From Prostheceraeus crozeri (taxonomy: Eukaryota; Platyhelminthes; Polycladida; Euryleptidae): a stretch of DNA of 64,000 bases. Below the pieces are notes generated by a model. That model ran no database searches. It worked only from the letters and a program-made list of their open reading frames with translations, and had not been told where the DNA came from. Below are positions 20,045 to 33,500 of this stretch, piece after piece. Both the position numbers and the translations under genes were made by a program. Where the stretch lies: assembly GCA_907163375.1 (NCBI GenBank), contig CAJQUW010007994.1, positions 410,166 through 474,165 of the forward strand. The letters run 5' to 3'. Each line of letters opens with the position of its first letter. The first letter of the stretch is position 1.

Positions 20045-23000
20045 TCCCCCCCCCTCTGGACAGCTTGCTTCGATTTTGGCTTCCAGTGGACGGATTTTGT
20101 CGTGCGATAGCTCGTTTGAAAGCTAAGAGTGAGACAAATTCAGTGAAAGAATCGGCTTGTTCCTATCTGTCTTCGTTTAGATGTGAGACGCATTTAAGAT
20201 TTTGGGACATTGGCGAAAAACGACAGAGTTAGAATTTGGGACGTTTTGGGCTCTAGCTTCAAAACGAAGCATCGGATTGGAAAACGGATTTCAGATTTGG
20301 AATCAGCGTGAAATTCTTTATCTGTATGGTGAGTTTCAAGTCAATCGGCGACAAAAAATTTTCAACATTTTTCGAAAAAACGACAGAGTTAGAATTTGGG
20401 ACGTTTTGGTGTGTGGCGCCCAAGCGAACCATCGGATGGGAAAACGGAGGCCAGATTCGGATTCAGCGTGAAATTCCGCATCGGTATGGTGAGTTTCAAG
20501 TCAATCGGAGAGAAAAATTTTCGCTGACTCCCCCCCCCTCTGGACAGCTCGCTTCGATTTTGGCTTCCAGTGGACGGATTTTGTCGTGCCATAGCTCGTT
20601 TGAAAGCTAAGAGTGAGACAAATTCAGTGAAAGAATCGGCTTGTTCCTATATGTCTTCGTTCAAAAGTTAGAGCGGTTACAAGAGTTTAGGTCGGAGCTC
20701 GCTCACCTGAAAAAATCCTAAGTGTCAGAGTGACTTTGTATGGGTAAAATTTTGAAAATTTTCCAAAGTGTGGAATTTCGACCTGGGACCGTCACCAAAA
20801 CATTTTTCATCAAATTTTGAAATTTCACTGACATCCCCCCCCCTCTGGACAGCTTGCTTCGATTTTGGCTTCCAGTGGACGGATTTTGTCGTGCGATAGC
20901 TCGTTTGAAAGCTAAGAGTGAGACAAATTCAGTGAAAGAAACGGCTTGTTCCTATCTGTCTTCATTCAAAAGTTAGAGCGGTTACAAGATTTTAGGTCGG
21001 AGCTCGCTCACCTGAAAAAATCCTAAGTGTCAGAGTGACTTTGTATGGGTAAAATTTTGAAAATTTTCCAAAGTGTGGAATTTCGACCTGGGACCGTCAC
21101 CAAAACATTTTTCATCAAATTTTGAAATTTCACTGACGTCCCCCCCCTCTGGACAGCTTGCTTCGATTTTGGCTTCCAGTGGACGGATTTGGTCGTGCCA
21201 TAGCTCGTTTGAAAGCTAAGAGTGAGACAAATTCAGTGAAAGAATCGGCTTGTTCCTATCTGTCTTCCTTTAGATGTGAGACGCCATTTAAGATTTTGGG
21301 ACATTGGCGAAAAACGACAGAGTTAGAATTTGGGACGTTTTGGGCTCTAGCTTCAAAACGAAGCATCGGATTGGAAAACGGATTTCAGATTGGAATCAGC
21401 GTGAAATTCTTTATCTGTATGGTGAGTTTCAAGTCAATCGGCGACAAAAAATTTTCAACATTTTTCGAAAAAACGACAGAGTTAGAATTTGGGACGTTTT
21501 GGTGTGTGGCGCCCAAACGAACCATCGGATGGGAAAACGGAGGCCAGATTCGGATTCAGCGTGAAATTCTGCATCGGTATGGTGCGTTTCAAGTCAATCG
21601 GAGAGAAAAATTTTCGCTGACTCCCCCCCCTCTGGACAGCTCGCTTCGATTTTGGCTTCCAGTGGACGGATTTTGTCGTGCCATAGCTTGTTTGAAAGCT
21701 AAGAGTGAGACAAATTCAGTGAAAGAATCGGCTTGTTCCTATCTGTCTTCGTTCAAAAGTTAGAGCGGTTACAAGATTTTAGGTCGGAGCTCGCTCACCT
21801 GAAAAAATCCTAAGTGTCAGAGTGACTTTGTATGGGTAAAATTTTGAAAATTTTCCAAAGTGTGGAATTTCGACCTGGGACCGTCACCAAAACATTTTTC
21901 ATCAAATTTTGAAATTTCACTGACATCCCCCCCCCTCTGGACAGCTTGCTTCGATTTTGGCTTCCAGTGGACGGATTTTGTCGTGCGATAGCTCGTTTGA
22001 AAGCTAAGAGTGAGACAAATTCAGTGAAAGAAACGGCTTGTTCCTATCTGTCTTCATTCAAAAGTTAGAGCGGTTACAAGATTTTAGGTCGGAGCTCGCT
22101 CACCTGAAAAAATCCTAAGTGTCAGAGTGACTTTGTATGGGTAAAATTTTGAAAATTTTCCAAAGTGTGGAATTTCGACCTGGGACCGTCACCAAAACAT
22201 TTTTCATCAAATTTTGAAATTTCACTGACGTCCCCCCCCTCTGGACAGCTTGCTTCGATTTTGGCTTCCAGTGGACGGATTTGGTCGTGCCATAGCTCGT
22301 TTGAAAGCTAAGAGTGAGACAAATTCAGTGAAAGAATCGGCTTGTTCCTATCTGTCTTCGTTTAGATGTGAGACGCCATTTAAGATTTTGGGACATTGGC
22401 GAAAAACGACAGAGTTAGAATTTGGGACGTTTTGGGCTCTAGCTTCAAAACGAAGCATCGGATTGGAAAACGGATTTCAGATTGGAATCAGCGTGAAATT
22501 CTTTATCTGTATGGTGAGTTTCAAGTCAATCGGCGACAAAAAATTTTCAACATTTTTCGAAAAAACGACAGAGTTAGAATTTGGGACGTTTTGGTGTGTG
22601 GCGCCCAAACGAACCATCGGATGGGAAAACGGAGGCCAGATTCGGATTCAGCGTGAAATTCCGCATCGGTATGGTGAGTTTCAAGTCAATCGGAGAGAAA
22701 AATTTTCGCTGACTCCCCCCCCCTCTGGACAGCTCGCTTCGATTTTGGCTTCCAGTGGACGGATTTTGTCGTGCCATAGCTTGTTTGAAAGCTAAGAGTG
22801 AGACAAATTCAGTGAAAGAATCGGCTTGTTCCTATCTGTCTTCATTCAAAAGTTAGAGCGGTTACAAGATTTTAGGTCGGAGCTCGCTCACCTGAAAAAA
22901 TCCTAAGTGTCAGAGTGACTTTGTATGGGTAAAATTTTGAAAATTTTCCAAAGTGTGGAATTTCGACCTGGGACCGTCACCAAAACATTTTTCATCAAAT

Positions 23001-25207
23001 TTTGAAATTTCACTGACGTCCCCCCCCCTCTGGACAGCTTGCTTCGATTTTGGCTTCCAGTGGACGGATTTTGTCGTGCCATAGCTCGTTTGAAAGCTAA
23101 GAGTGAGACAAATTCAGTGAAAGAAACGGCTTGTTCCTATCTGTCTTCATTCAAAAGTTAGAGCGGTTACAAGATTTTAGGTCGGAGCTCGCTCACCTGA
23201 AAAAATCCTAAGTGTCAGAGTGACTTTGTATGGGTAAAATTTTGAAAATTTTCCAAAGTGTGGAATTTCGACCTGGGACCGTCACCAAAACATTTTTCAT
23301 CAAATTTTGAAATTTCACTGACGTCCCCCCCCTCTGGACAGCTTGCTTCGATTTTGGCTTCCAGTGGACGGATTTGGTCGTGCCATAGCTCGTTTGAAAG
23401 CTAAGAGTGAGACAAATTCAGTGAAAGAATCGGCTTGTTCCTATCTGTCTTCGTTTAGATGTGAGACGCCATTTAAGATTTTGGGACATTGGCGAAAAAC
23501 GACAGAGTTAGAATTTGGGACGTTTTGGGCTCTAGCTTCAAAAAGAAGCATCGGATTGGAAAACGGATTTCAGATTTGGAATCAGCGTGAAATTCTTTAT
23601 CTGTATGGTGAGTTTCAAGTCAATCGGCGACAAAAAATTTTCAACATTTTTCGAAAAAACGACAGAGTTAGAATTTTGGACGTTTTGGTGTGTAGCGCCC
23701 AAACGAACCATCGGATGGGAAAACGGAGGCCAGATTCGGATTCAGCGTGAAATTCTGCATCGGTATGGTGAGTTTCAAGTCAATCGGAGAGAAAAATTTT
23801 CGCTGACTCCCCCCCCCTCTGGACAGCTCGCTTCGATTTTGGCTTCCAGTGGACGGATTTTGTCGTGCCATAGCTTGTTTGAAAGCTAAGAGTGAGACAA
23901 ATTCAGTGAAAGAATCGGCTTGTTCCTATCTGTCTTCGTTCAAAAGTTAGAGCGGTTACAAGATTTTAGGTCGGAGCTCGCTCACCTGAAAAAATCCTAA
24001 GTGTCAGAGTGACTTTGTATGGGTAAAATTTTGAAAATTTTCCAAAGTGTGGAATTTCGACCTGGGACCGTCACCAAAACATTTTTCATCAAATTTTGAA
24101 ATTTCACTGACGTCCCCCCCCTCTGGACAGCTTGCTTCGATTTTGGCTTCCAGTGGACGGATTTTGTCGTGCGATAGCTCGTTTGAAAGCTAAGAGTGAG
24201 ACAAATTCAGTGAAAGAAACGGCTTGTTCCTATCTGTCTTCATTCAAAAGTTAGAGCGGTTACAAGATTTTAGGTCGGAGCTCGCTCACCTGAAAAAATC
24301 CTAAGTGTTAGAGTGACTTTGTATGGGTAAAATTTTGAAAATTTTCCAAAGTGTGGAATTTCGACCTGGGACCGTCACCAAAACATTTTTCATCAAATTT
24401 TGAAATTTCACTGACGTCCCCCCCCTCTGGACAGCTTGCTTCGATTTTGGCTTCCAGTGGACGGATTTGGTCGTGCCATAGCTCGTTTGAAAGCTAAGAG
24501 TGAGACAAATTCAGTGAAAGAATCGGCTTGTTCCTATCTGTCTTCGTTTAGATGTGAGACGCCATTTAAGATTTTGGGACATTGGCGAAAAACGACAGAG
24601 TTAGAATTTGGGACGTTTTGGGCTCTAGCTTCAAAAACGAAGCATCGGATTGGAAAACGGATTTCAGATTTGGAATCAGCGTGAAATTCTTTATCTGTAT
24701 GGTGAGTTTCAAGTCAATCGGCGACAAAAAATTTTCAACATTTTTCGAAAAAACGACAGAGTTAGAATTTGGGACGTTTTGGTGTGTGGCGCCCAAACGA
24801 GCCATCGGATGGGAAAACGGAGGCCAGATTCGGATTCAGCGTGAAATTCCGCATCGGTATGGTGAGTTTCAAGTCAATCGGAGAGAAAAATTTTCGCTGA
24901 CTCCCCCCCCCTCTGGACAGCTCGCTTCGATTTTGGCTTCCAGTGGACGGATTTTGTCGTGCCATAGCTTGTTTGAAAGCTAAGAGTGAGACAAATTCAG
25001 TGAAAGAATCGGCTTGTTCCTATCTGTCTTCGTTCAAAAGTTAGAGCGGTTACAAGATTTTAGGTCGGAGCTCGCTCACCTGAAAAAATCCTAAGTGTCA
25101 GAGTGACTTTGTATGGGTAAAATTTTGAAAATTTTCCAAAGTGTGGAATTTCGACCTGGGACCGTCACCAAAACATTTTTCATCAAATTTTGAAATTTCA
25201 CTGACGT

Positions 25208-25691
25208 CCCCCCCCTCTGGACAGCTTGCTTCGATTTTGGCTTCCAGTGGACGGATTTGGTCGTGCCATAGCTCGTTTGAAAGCTAAGAGTGAGACAAAT
25301 TCAGTGAAAGAATCGGCTTGTTCCTATCTGTCTTCGTTTAGATGTGAGACGCCATTTAAGATTTTGGGACATTGGCGAAAAACGACAGAGTTAGAATTTG
25401 GGACGTTTTGGGCTCTAGCTTCAAAAAGAAGCATCGGATTGGAAAACGGATTTCAGATTTGGAATCAGCGTGAAATTCTTTATCTGTATGGTGAGTTTCA
25501 AGTCAATCGGCGACAAAAAATTTTCAACATTTTTCGAAAAAACGACAGAGTTAGAATTTGGGACGTTTTGGTGTGTGGCGCCCAAACGAACCATCGGATG
25601 GGAAAACGGAGGCCAGATTCGGATTCAGCGTGAAATTCCGCATCGGTATGGTGAGTTTCAAGTCAATCGGAGAGAAAAATTTTCGCTGACT
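25208..25691 (+). repeat. Exemplar B module (484 bp)
   Basis: The B module consists of the shared head (to about 25,338), a short linker with GACGCCATTTAAG, and two diverged copies of a block about 145-160 bp long. The copies are marked by GACAGAGTTAGAATTTGGGA at 25,384 and again at 25,544, and both end near GTATGGTGAGTTTCAAGTCA. B thus contains an internal duplication. It ends CGCTGACT, directly abutting the next C run. Confidence 0.9.
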
Positions 25692-25996
25692 CCCCCCCCC
25701 TCTGGACAGCTCGCTTCGATTTTGGCTTCCAGTGGACGGATTTTGTCGTGCCATAGCTTGTTTGAAAGCTAAGAGTGAGACAAATTCAGTGAAAGAATCG
25801 GCTTGTTCCTATCTGTCTTCGTTCAAAAGTTAGAGCGGTTACAAGATTTTAGGTCGGAGCTCGCTCACCTGAAAAAATCCTAAGTGTCAGAGTGACTTTG
25901 TATGGGTAAAATTTTGAAAATTTTCCAAAGTGTGGAATTTCGACCTGGGACCGTCACCAAAACATTTTTCATCAAATTTTGAAATTTCACTGACGT
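25692..25996 (+). repeat. Exemplar A1 module (305 bp)
   Basis: First A after a B. Diagnostic variants are GCTCGCTTCG, GTGCCATAGC, GAATCGGCTTG and CTTCGTTCAAAAG. The tail contains AAAATTTTGAAAATTTTCC and later AAATTTTGAAATTTC, A/T tracts spaced about one helical turn apart. It ends CACTGACGT. Confidence 0.9.
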
Positions 25997-26302
25997 CCCC
26001 CCCCCCTCTGGACAGCTTGCTTCGATTTTGGCTTCCAGTGGACGGATTTTGTCGTGCGATAGCTCGTTTGAAAGCTAAGAGTGAGACAAATTCAGTGAAA
26101 GAAACGGCTTGTTCCTATCTGTCTTCATTCAAAAGTTAGAGCGGTTACAAGATTTTAGGTCGGAGCTCGCTCACCTGAAAAAATCCTAAGTGTTAGAGTG
26201 ACTTTGTATGGGTAAAATTTTGAAAATTTTCCAAAGTGTGGAATTTCGACCTGGGACCGTCACCAAAACATTTTTCATCAAATTTTGAAATTTCACTGAC
26301 GT
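25997..26302 (+). repeat. Exemplar A2 module (306 bp)
   Basis: Second A in a B-A-A unit. It differs from A1 at fixed positions: GCTTGCTTCG, GTGCGATAGC, GAAACGGCTTG and CTTCATTCAAAAG. When three A modules follow a B, as in 33,545-34,943, the order is A1-A2-A2. Confidence 0.9.
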
Positions 26303-29300
26303 CCCCCCCCTCTGGACAGCTTGCTTCGATTTTGGCTTCCAGTGGACGGATTTGGTCGTGCCATAGCTCGTTTGAAAGCTAAGAGTGAGACAAATTCAGT
26401 GAAAGAATCGGCTTGTTCCTATCTGTCTTCGTTTAGATGTGAGACGCCATTTAAGATTTTGGGACATTGGCGAAAAACGACAGAGTTAGAATTTGGGACG
26501 TTTTGGGCTCTAGCTTCAAAAAGAAGCATCGGATTGGAAAACGGATTTCAGATTTGGAATCAGCGTGAAATTCTTTATCTGTATGGTGAGTTTCAAGTCA
26601 ATCGGCGACAAAAAATTTTCAACATTTTTCGAAAAAACGACAGAGTTAGAATTTGGGACGTTTTGGTGTGTGGCGCCCAAACGAACCATCGGATGGGAAA
26701 ACGGAGGCCAGATTCGGATTCAGCGTGAAATTCCGCATCGGTATGGTGAGTTTCAAGTCAATCGGAGAGAAAAATTTTCGCTGACTCCCCCCCCCTCTGG
26801 ACAGCTCGCTTCGATTTTGGCTTCCAGTGGACGGATTTTGTCGTGCCATAGCTCGTTTGAAAGCTAAGAGTGAGACAAATTCAGTGAAAGAATCGGCTTG
26901 TTCCTATCTGTCTTCGTTCAAATGTTAGAGCGGTTACAAGATTTTAGGTCGGAGCTCGCTCACCTGAAAAAATCCTAAGTGTCAGAGTGACTTTGTATGG
27001 GTAAAATTTTGAAAATTTTCCAAAGTGTGGAATTTCGACCTGGGACCGTCACCAAAACATTTTTCATCAAATTTTGAAATTTCACTGACGTCCCCCCCCT
27101 CTGGACAGCTTGCTTCGATTTTGGCTTCCAGTGGACGGATTTGGTCGTGCCATAGCTCGTTTGAAAGCTAAGAGTGAGACAAATTCAGTGAAAGAATCGG
27201 CTTGTTCCTATCTGTCTTCGTTTAGATGTGAGACGCCATTTAAGATTTTGGGACATTGGCGAAAAACGACAGAGTTAGAATTTGGGACGTTTTGGGCTCT
27301 AGCTTCAAAAAGAAGCATCGGATTGGAAAACGGATTTCAGATTTGGAATCAGCGTGAAATTCTTTATCTGTATGGTGAGTTTCAAGTCAATCGGCGACAA
27401 AAAATTTTCAACATTTTTCGAAAAAACGACAGAGTTAGAATTTGGGACGTTTTGGTGTGTGGCGCCCAAACGAACCATCGGATGGGAAAACGGAGGCCAG
27501 ATTCGGATTCAGCGTGAAATTCCGCATCGGTATGGTGAGTTTCAAGTCAATCGGAGAGAAAAATTTTCGCTGACTCCCCCCCCCTCTGGACAGCTCGCTT
27601 CGATTTTGGCTTCCAGTGGACGGATTTTGTCGTGCCATAGCTTGTTTGAAAGCTAAGAGTGAGACAAATTCAGTGAAAGAATCGGCTTGTTCCTATCTGT
27701 CTTCGTTCAAAAGTTAGAGCGGTTACAAGATTTTAGGTCGGAGCTCGCTCACCTGAAAAAATCCTAAGTGTCAGAGTGACTTTGTATGGGTAAAATTTTG
27801 AAAATTTTCCAAAGTGTGGAATTTCGACCTGGGACCGTCACCAAAACATTTTTCATCAAATTTTGAAATTTCACTGACGTCCCCCCCCCTCTGGACAGCT
27901 TGCTTCGATTTTGGCTTCCAGTGGACGGATTTTGTCGTGCGATAGCTCGTTTGAAAGCTAAGAGTGAGACAAATTCAGTGAAAGAAACGGCTTGTTCCTA
28001 TCTGTCTTCATTCAAAAGTTAGAGCGGTTACAAGATTTTAGGTCGGAGCTCGCTCACCTGAAAAAATCCTAAGTGTTAGAGTGACTTTGTATGGGTAAAA
28101 TTTTGAAAATTTTCCAAAGTGTGGAATTTCGACCTGGGACCGTCACCAAAACATTTTTCATCAAATTTTGAAATTTCACTGACGTCCCCCCCCTCTGGAC
28201 AGCTTGCTTCGATTTTGGCTTCCAGTGGACGGATTTGGTCGTGCCATAGCTCGTTTGAAAGCTAAGAGTGAGACAAATTCAGTGAAAGAATCGGCTTGTT
28301 CCTATCTGTCTTCGTTTAGATGTGAGACGCCATTTAAGATTTTGGGACATTGGCGAAAAACGACAGAGTTAGAATTTGGGACGTTTTGGGCTCTAGCTTC
28401 AAAAAGAAGCATCGGATTGGAAAACGGATTTCAGATTTGGAATCAGCGTGAAATTCTTTATCTGTATGGTGAGTTTCAAGTCAATCGGCGACAAAAAATT
28501 TTCAACATTTTTCGAAAAAACGACAGAGTTAGAATTTGGGACGTTTTGGTGTGTGGCGCCCAAACGAACCATCGGATGGGAAAACGGAGGCCAGATTCGG
28601 ATTCAGCGTGAAATTCCGCATCGGTATGGTGAGTTTCAAGTCAATCGGAGAGAAAAATTTTCGCTGACTCCCCCCCCTCTGGACAGCTCGCTTCGATTTT
28701 GGCTTCCAGTGGACGGATTTTGTCGTGCCATAGCTCGTTTGAAAGCTAAGAGTGAGACAAATTCAGTGAAAGAATCGGCTTGTTCCTATCTGTCTTCGTT
28801 CAAAAGTTAGAGCGGTTACAAGATTTTAGGTCGGAGCTCGCTCACCTGAAAAAATCCTAAGTGTCAGAGTGACTTTGTATGGGTAAAATTTTGAAAATTT
28901 TCCAAAGTGTGGAATTTCGACCTGGGACCGTCACCAAAACATTTTTCATCAAATTTTGAAATTTCACTGACGTCCCCCCCCTCTGGACAGCTTGCTTCGA
29001 TTTTGGCTTCCAGTGGACGGATTTGGTCGTGCCATAGCTCGTTTGAAAGCTAAGAGTGAGACAAATTCAGTGAAAGAATCGGCTTGTTCCTATCTGTCTT
29101 CGTTTAGATGTGAGACGCCATTTAAGATTTTGGGACATTGGCGAAAAACGACAGAGTTAGAATTTGGGACGTTTTGGGCTCTAGCTTCAAAAAGAAGCAT
29201 CGGATTGGAAAACGGATTTCAGATTTGGAATCAGCGTGAAATTCTTTATCTGTATGGTGAGTTTCAAGTCAATCGGCGACAAAAAATTTTCAACATTTTT

Positions 29301-30246
29301 CGAAAAAAACGACAGAGTTAGAATTTGGGACGTTTTGGTGTGTGGCGCCCAAACGAACCATCGGATGGGAAAACGGAGGCCAGATTCGGATTCAGCGTGA
29401 AATTCCGCATCGGTATGGTGAGTTTCAAGTCAATCGGAGAGAAAAATTTTCGCTGACTCCCCCCCCTCTGGACAGCTCGCTTCGATTTTGGCTTCCAGTG
29501 GACGGATTTTGTCGTGCCATAGCTCGTTTGAAAGCTAAGAGTGAGACAAATTCAGTGAAAGAATCGGCTTGTTCCTATCTGTCTTCGTTCAAAAGTTAGA
29601 GCGGTTACAAGATTTTAGGTCGGAGCTCGCTCACCTGAAAAAATCCTAAGTGTCAGAGTGACTTTGTATGGGTAAAATTTTGAAAATTTTCCAAAGTGTG
29701 GAATTTCGACCTGGGACCGTCACCAAAACATTTTTCATCAAATTTTGAAATTTCACTGACGTCCCCCCCCTCTGGACAGCTTGCTTCGATTTTGGCTTCC
29801 AGTGGACGGATTTGGTCGTGCCATAGCTCGTTTGAAAGCTAAGAGTGAGACAAATTCAGTGAAAGAATCGGCTTGTTCCTATCTGTCTTCGTTTAGATGT
29901 GAGACGCCATTTAAGATTTTGGGACATTGGCGAAAAACGACAGAGTTAGAATTTGGGACGTTTTGGGCTCTAGCTTCAAAAAGAAGCATCGGATTGGAAA
30001 ACGGATTTCAGATTTGGAATCAGCGTGAAATTCTTTATCTGTATGGTGAGTTTCAAGTCAATCGGCGACAAAAAATTTTCAACATTTTTCGAAAAAACGA
30101 CAGAGTTAGAATTTGGGACGTTTTGGTGTGTGGCGCCCAAACGAACCATCGGATGGGAAAACGGAGGCCAGATTCGGATTCAGCGTGAAATTCCGCATCG
30201 GTATGGTGAGTTTCAAGTCAATCGGAGAGAAAAATTTTCGCTGACT

Positions 30247-30552
30247 CCCCCCCCCTCTGGACAGCTCGCTTCGATTTTGGCTTCCAGTGGACGGATTTTG
30301 TCGTGCCATAGCTCGTTTGAAAGCTAAGAGTGAGACAAATTCAGTGAAAGAAACGGCTTGTTCCTATCTGTCTTCATTCAAAAGTTAGAGCGGTTACAAG
30401 ATTTTAGGTCGGAGCTCGCTCACCTGAAAAAATCCTAAGTGTTAGAGTGACTTTGTATGGGTAAAATTTTGAAAATTTTCCAAAGTGTGGAATTTCGACC
30501 TGGGACCGTCACCAAAACATTTTTCATCAAATTTTGAAATTTCACTGACGTC
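30247..30552 (+). repeat. Hybrid A1/A2 module
   Basis: The single A of the unit anchored at 29,781 starts with A1 markers (GCTCGCTTCG, GTGCCATAGC) and ends with A2 markers (GAAACGGCTTG, CTTCATTC, GTGTTAGAGTG). The switch falls between about 30,306 and 30,351. This is the expected product when a B-A1-A2 unit loses 304 bp by unequal exchange between A1 and A2. Confidence 0.85.
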
Positions 30553-33500
30553 CCCCCCCTCTGGACAGCTTGCTTCGATTTTGGCTTCCAGTGGACGGAT
30601 TTGGTCGTGCCATAGCTCGTTTGAAAGCTAAGAGTGAGACAAATTCAGTGAAAGAATCGGCTTGTTCCTATCTGTCTTCGTTTAGATGTGAGACGCCATT
30701 TAAGATTTTGGGACATTGGCGAAAAACGACAGAGTTAGAATTTGGGACGTTTTGGGCTCTAGCTTCAAAAAGAAGCATCGGATTGGAAAACGGATTTCAG
30801 ATTTGGAATCAGCGTGAAATTCTTTATCTGTATGGTGAGTTTCAAGTCAATCGGCGACAAAAAATTTTCAACATTTTTCGAAAAAACGACAGAGTTAGAA
30901 TTTGGGACGTTTTGGTGTGTGGCGCCCAAACGAACCATCGGATGGGAAAACGGAGGCCAGATTCGGATTCAGCGTGAAATTCCGCATCGGTATGGTGAGT
31001 TTCAAGTCAATCGGAGAGAAAAATTTTCGCTGACTCCCCCCCCCCTCTGGACAGCTCGCTTCGATTTTGGCTTCCAGTGGACGGATTTTGTCGTGCCATA
31101 GCTTGTTTGAAAGCTAAGAGTGAGACAAATTCAGTGAAAGAATCGGCTTGTTCCTATCTGTCTTCGTTCAAAAGTTAGAGCGGTTACAAGATTTTAGGTC
31201 GGAGCTCGCTCACCTGAAAAAATCCTAAGTGTCAGAGTGACTTTGTATGGGTAAAATTTTGAAAATTTTCCAAAGTGTGGAATTTCGACCTGGGACCGTC
31301 ACCAAAACATTTTTCATCAAATTTTGAAATTTCACTGACGTCCCCCCCCCTCTGGACAGCTTGCTTCGATTTTGGCTTCCAGTGGACGGATTTTGTCGTG
31401 CGATAGCTCGTTTGAAAGCTAAGAGTGAGACAAATTCAGTGAAAGAAACGGCTTGTTCCTATCTGTCTTCATTCAAAAGTTAGAGCGGTTACAAGATTTT
31501 AGGTCGGAGCTCGCTCACCTGAAAAAATCCTAAGTGTTAGAGTGACTTTGTATGGGTAAAATTTTGAAAATTTTCCAAAGTGTGGAATTTCGACCTGGGA
31601 CCGTCACCAAAACATTTTTCATCAAATTTTGAAATTTCACTGACGTCCCCCCCCTCTGGACAGCTTGCTTCGATTTTGGCTTCCAGTGGACGGATTTTGT
31701 CGTGCCATAGCTCGTTTGAAAGCTAAGAGTGAGACAAATTCAGTGAAAGAATCGGCTTGTTCCTATCTGTCTTCGTTTAGATGTGAGACGCCATTTAAGA
31801 TTTTGGGACATTGGCGAAAAACGACAGAGTTAGAATTTGGGACGTTTTGGGCTCTAGCTTCAAAAAGAAGCATCGGATTGGAAAACGGATTTCAGATTTG
31901 GAATCAGCGTGAAATTCTTTATCTGTATGGTGAGTTTCAAGTCAATCGGCGACAAAAAATTTTCAACATTTTTCGAAAAAACGACAGAGTTAGAATTTGG
32001 GACGTTTTGGTGTGTGGCGCCCAAACGAACCATCGGATGGGAAAACGGAGGCCAGATTCGGATTCAGCGTGAAATTCCGCATCGGTATGGTGAGTTTCAA
32101 GTCAATCGGAGAGAAAAATTTTCGCTGACTCCCCCCCCTCTGGACAGCTCGCTTCGATTTTGGCTTCCAGTGGACGGATTTTGTCGTGCCATAGCTCGTT
32201 TGAAAGCTAAGAGTGAGACAAATTCAGTGAAAGAATCGGCTTGTTCCTATCTGTCTTCGTTCAAAAGTTAGAGCGGTTACAAGATTTTAGGTCGGAGCTC
32301 GCTCACCTGAAAAAATCCTAAGTGTCAGAGTGACTTTGTATGGGTAAAATTTTGAAAATTTTCCAAAGTGTGGAATTTCGACCTGGGACCGTCACCAAAA
32401 CATTTTTCATCAAATTTTGAAATTTCACTGACGTCCCCCCCCTCTGGACAGCTTGCTTCGATTTTGGCTTCCAGTGGACGGATTTGGTCGTGCCATAGCT
32501 CGTTTGAAAGCTAAGAGTGAGACAAATTCAGTGAAAGAATCGGCTTGTTCCTATCTGTCTTCGTTTAGATGTGAGACGCCATTTAAGATTTTGGGACATT
32601 GGCGAAAAACGACAGAGTTAGAATTTGGGACGTTTTGGGCTCTAGCTTCAAAAAGAAGCATCGGATTGGAAAACGGATTTCAGATTTGGAATCAGCGTGA
32701 AATTCTTTATCTGTATGGTGAGTTTCAAGTCAATCGGCGACAAAAAATTTTCAACATTTTTCGAAAAAACGACAGAGTTAGAATTTGGGACGTTTTGGTG
32801 TGTGGCGCCCAAACGAACCATCGGATGGGAAAACGGAGGCCAGATTCGGATTCAGCGTGAAATTCCGCATCGGTATGGTGAGTTTCAAGTCAATCGGAGA
32901 GAAAAATTTTCGCTGACTCCCCCCCCTCTGGACAGCTCGCTTCGATTTTGGCTTCCAGTGGACGGATTTTGTCGTGCCATAGCTTGTTTGAAAGCTAAGA
33001 GTGAGACAAATTCAGTGAAAGAATCGGCTTGTTCCTATCTGTCTTCGTTCAAAAGTTAGAGCGGTTACAAGATTTTAGGTCGGAGCTCGCTCACCTGAAA
33101 AAATCCTAAGTGTCAGAGTGACTTTGTATGGGTAAAATTTTGAAAATTTTCCAAAGTGTGGAATTTCGACCTGGGACCGTCACCAAAACATTTTTCATCA
33201 AATTTTGAAATTTCACTGACGTCCCCCCCCTCTGGACAGCTTGCTTCGATTTTGGCTTCCAGTGGACGGATTTTGTCGTGCGATAGCTCGTTTGAAAGCT
33301 AAGAGTGAGACAAATTCAGTGAAAGAAACGGCTTGTTCCTATCTGTCTTCATTCAAAAGTTAGAGCGGTTACAAGATTTTAGGTCGGAGCTCGCTCACCT
33401 GAAAAAATCCTAAGTGTTAGAGTGACTTTGTATGGGTAAAATTTTGAAAATTTTCCAAAGTGTGGAATTTCGACCTGGGACCGTCACCAAAACATTTTTC

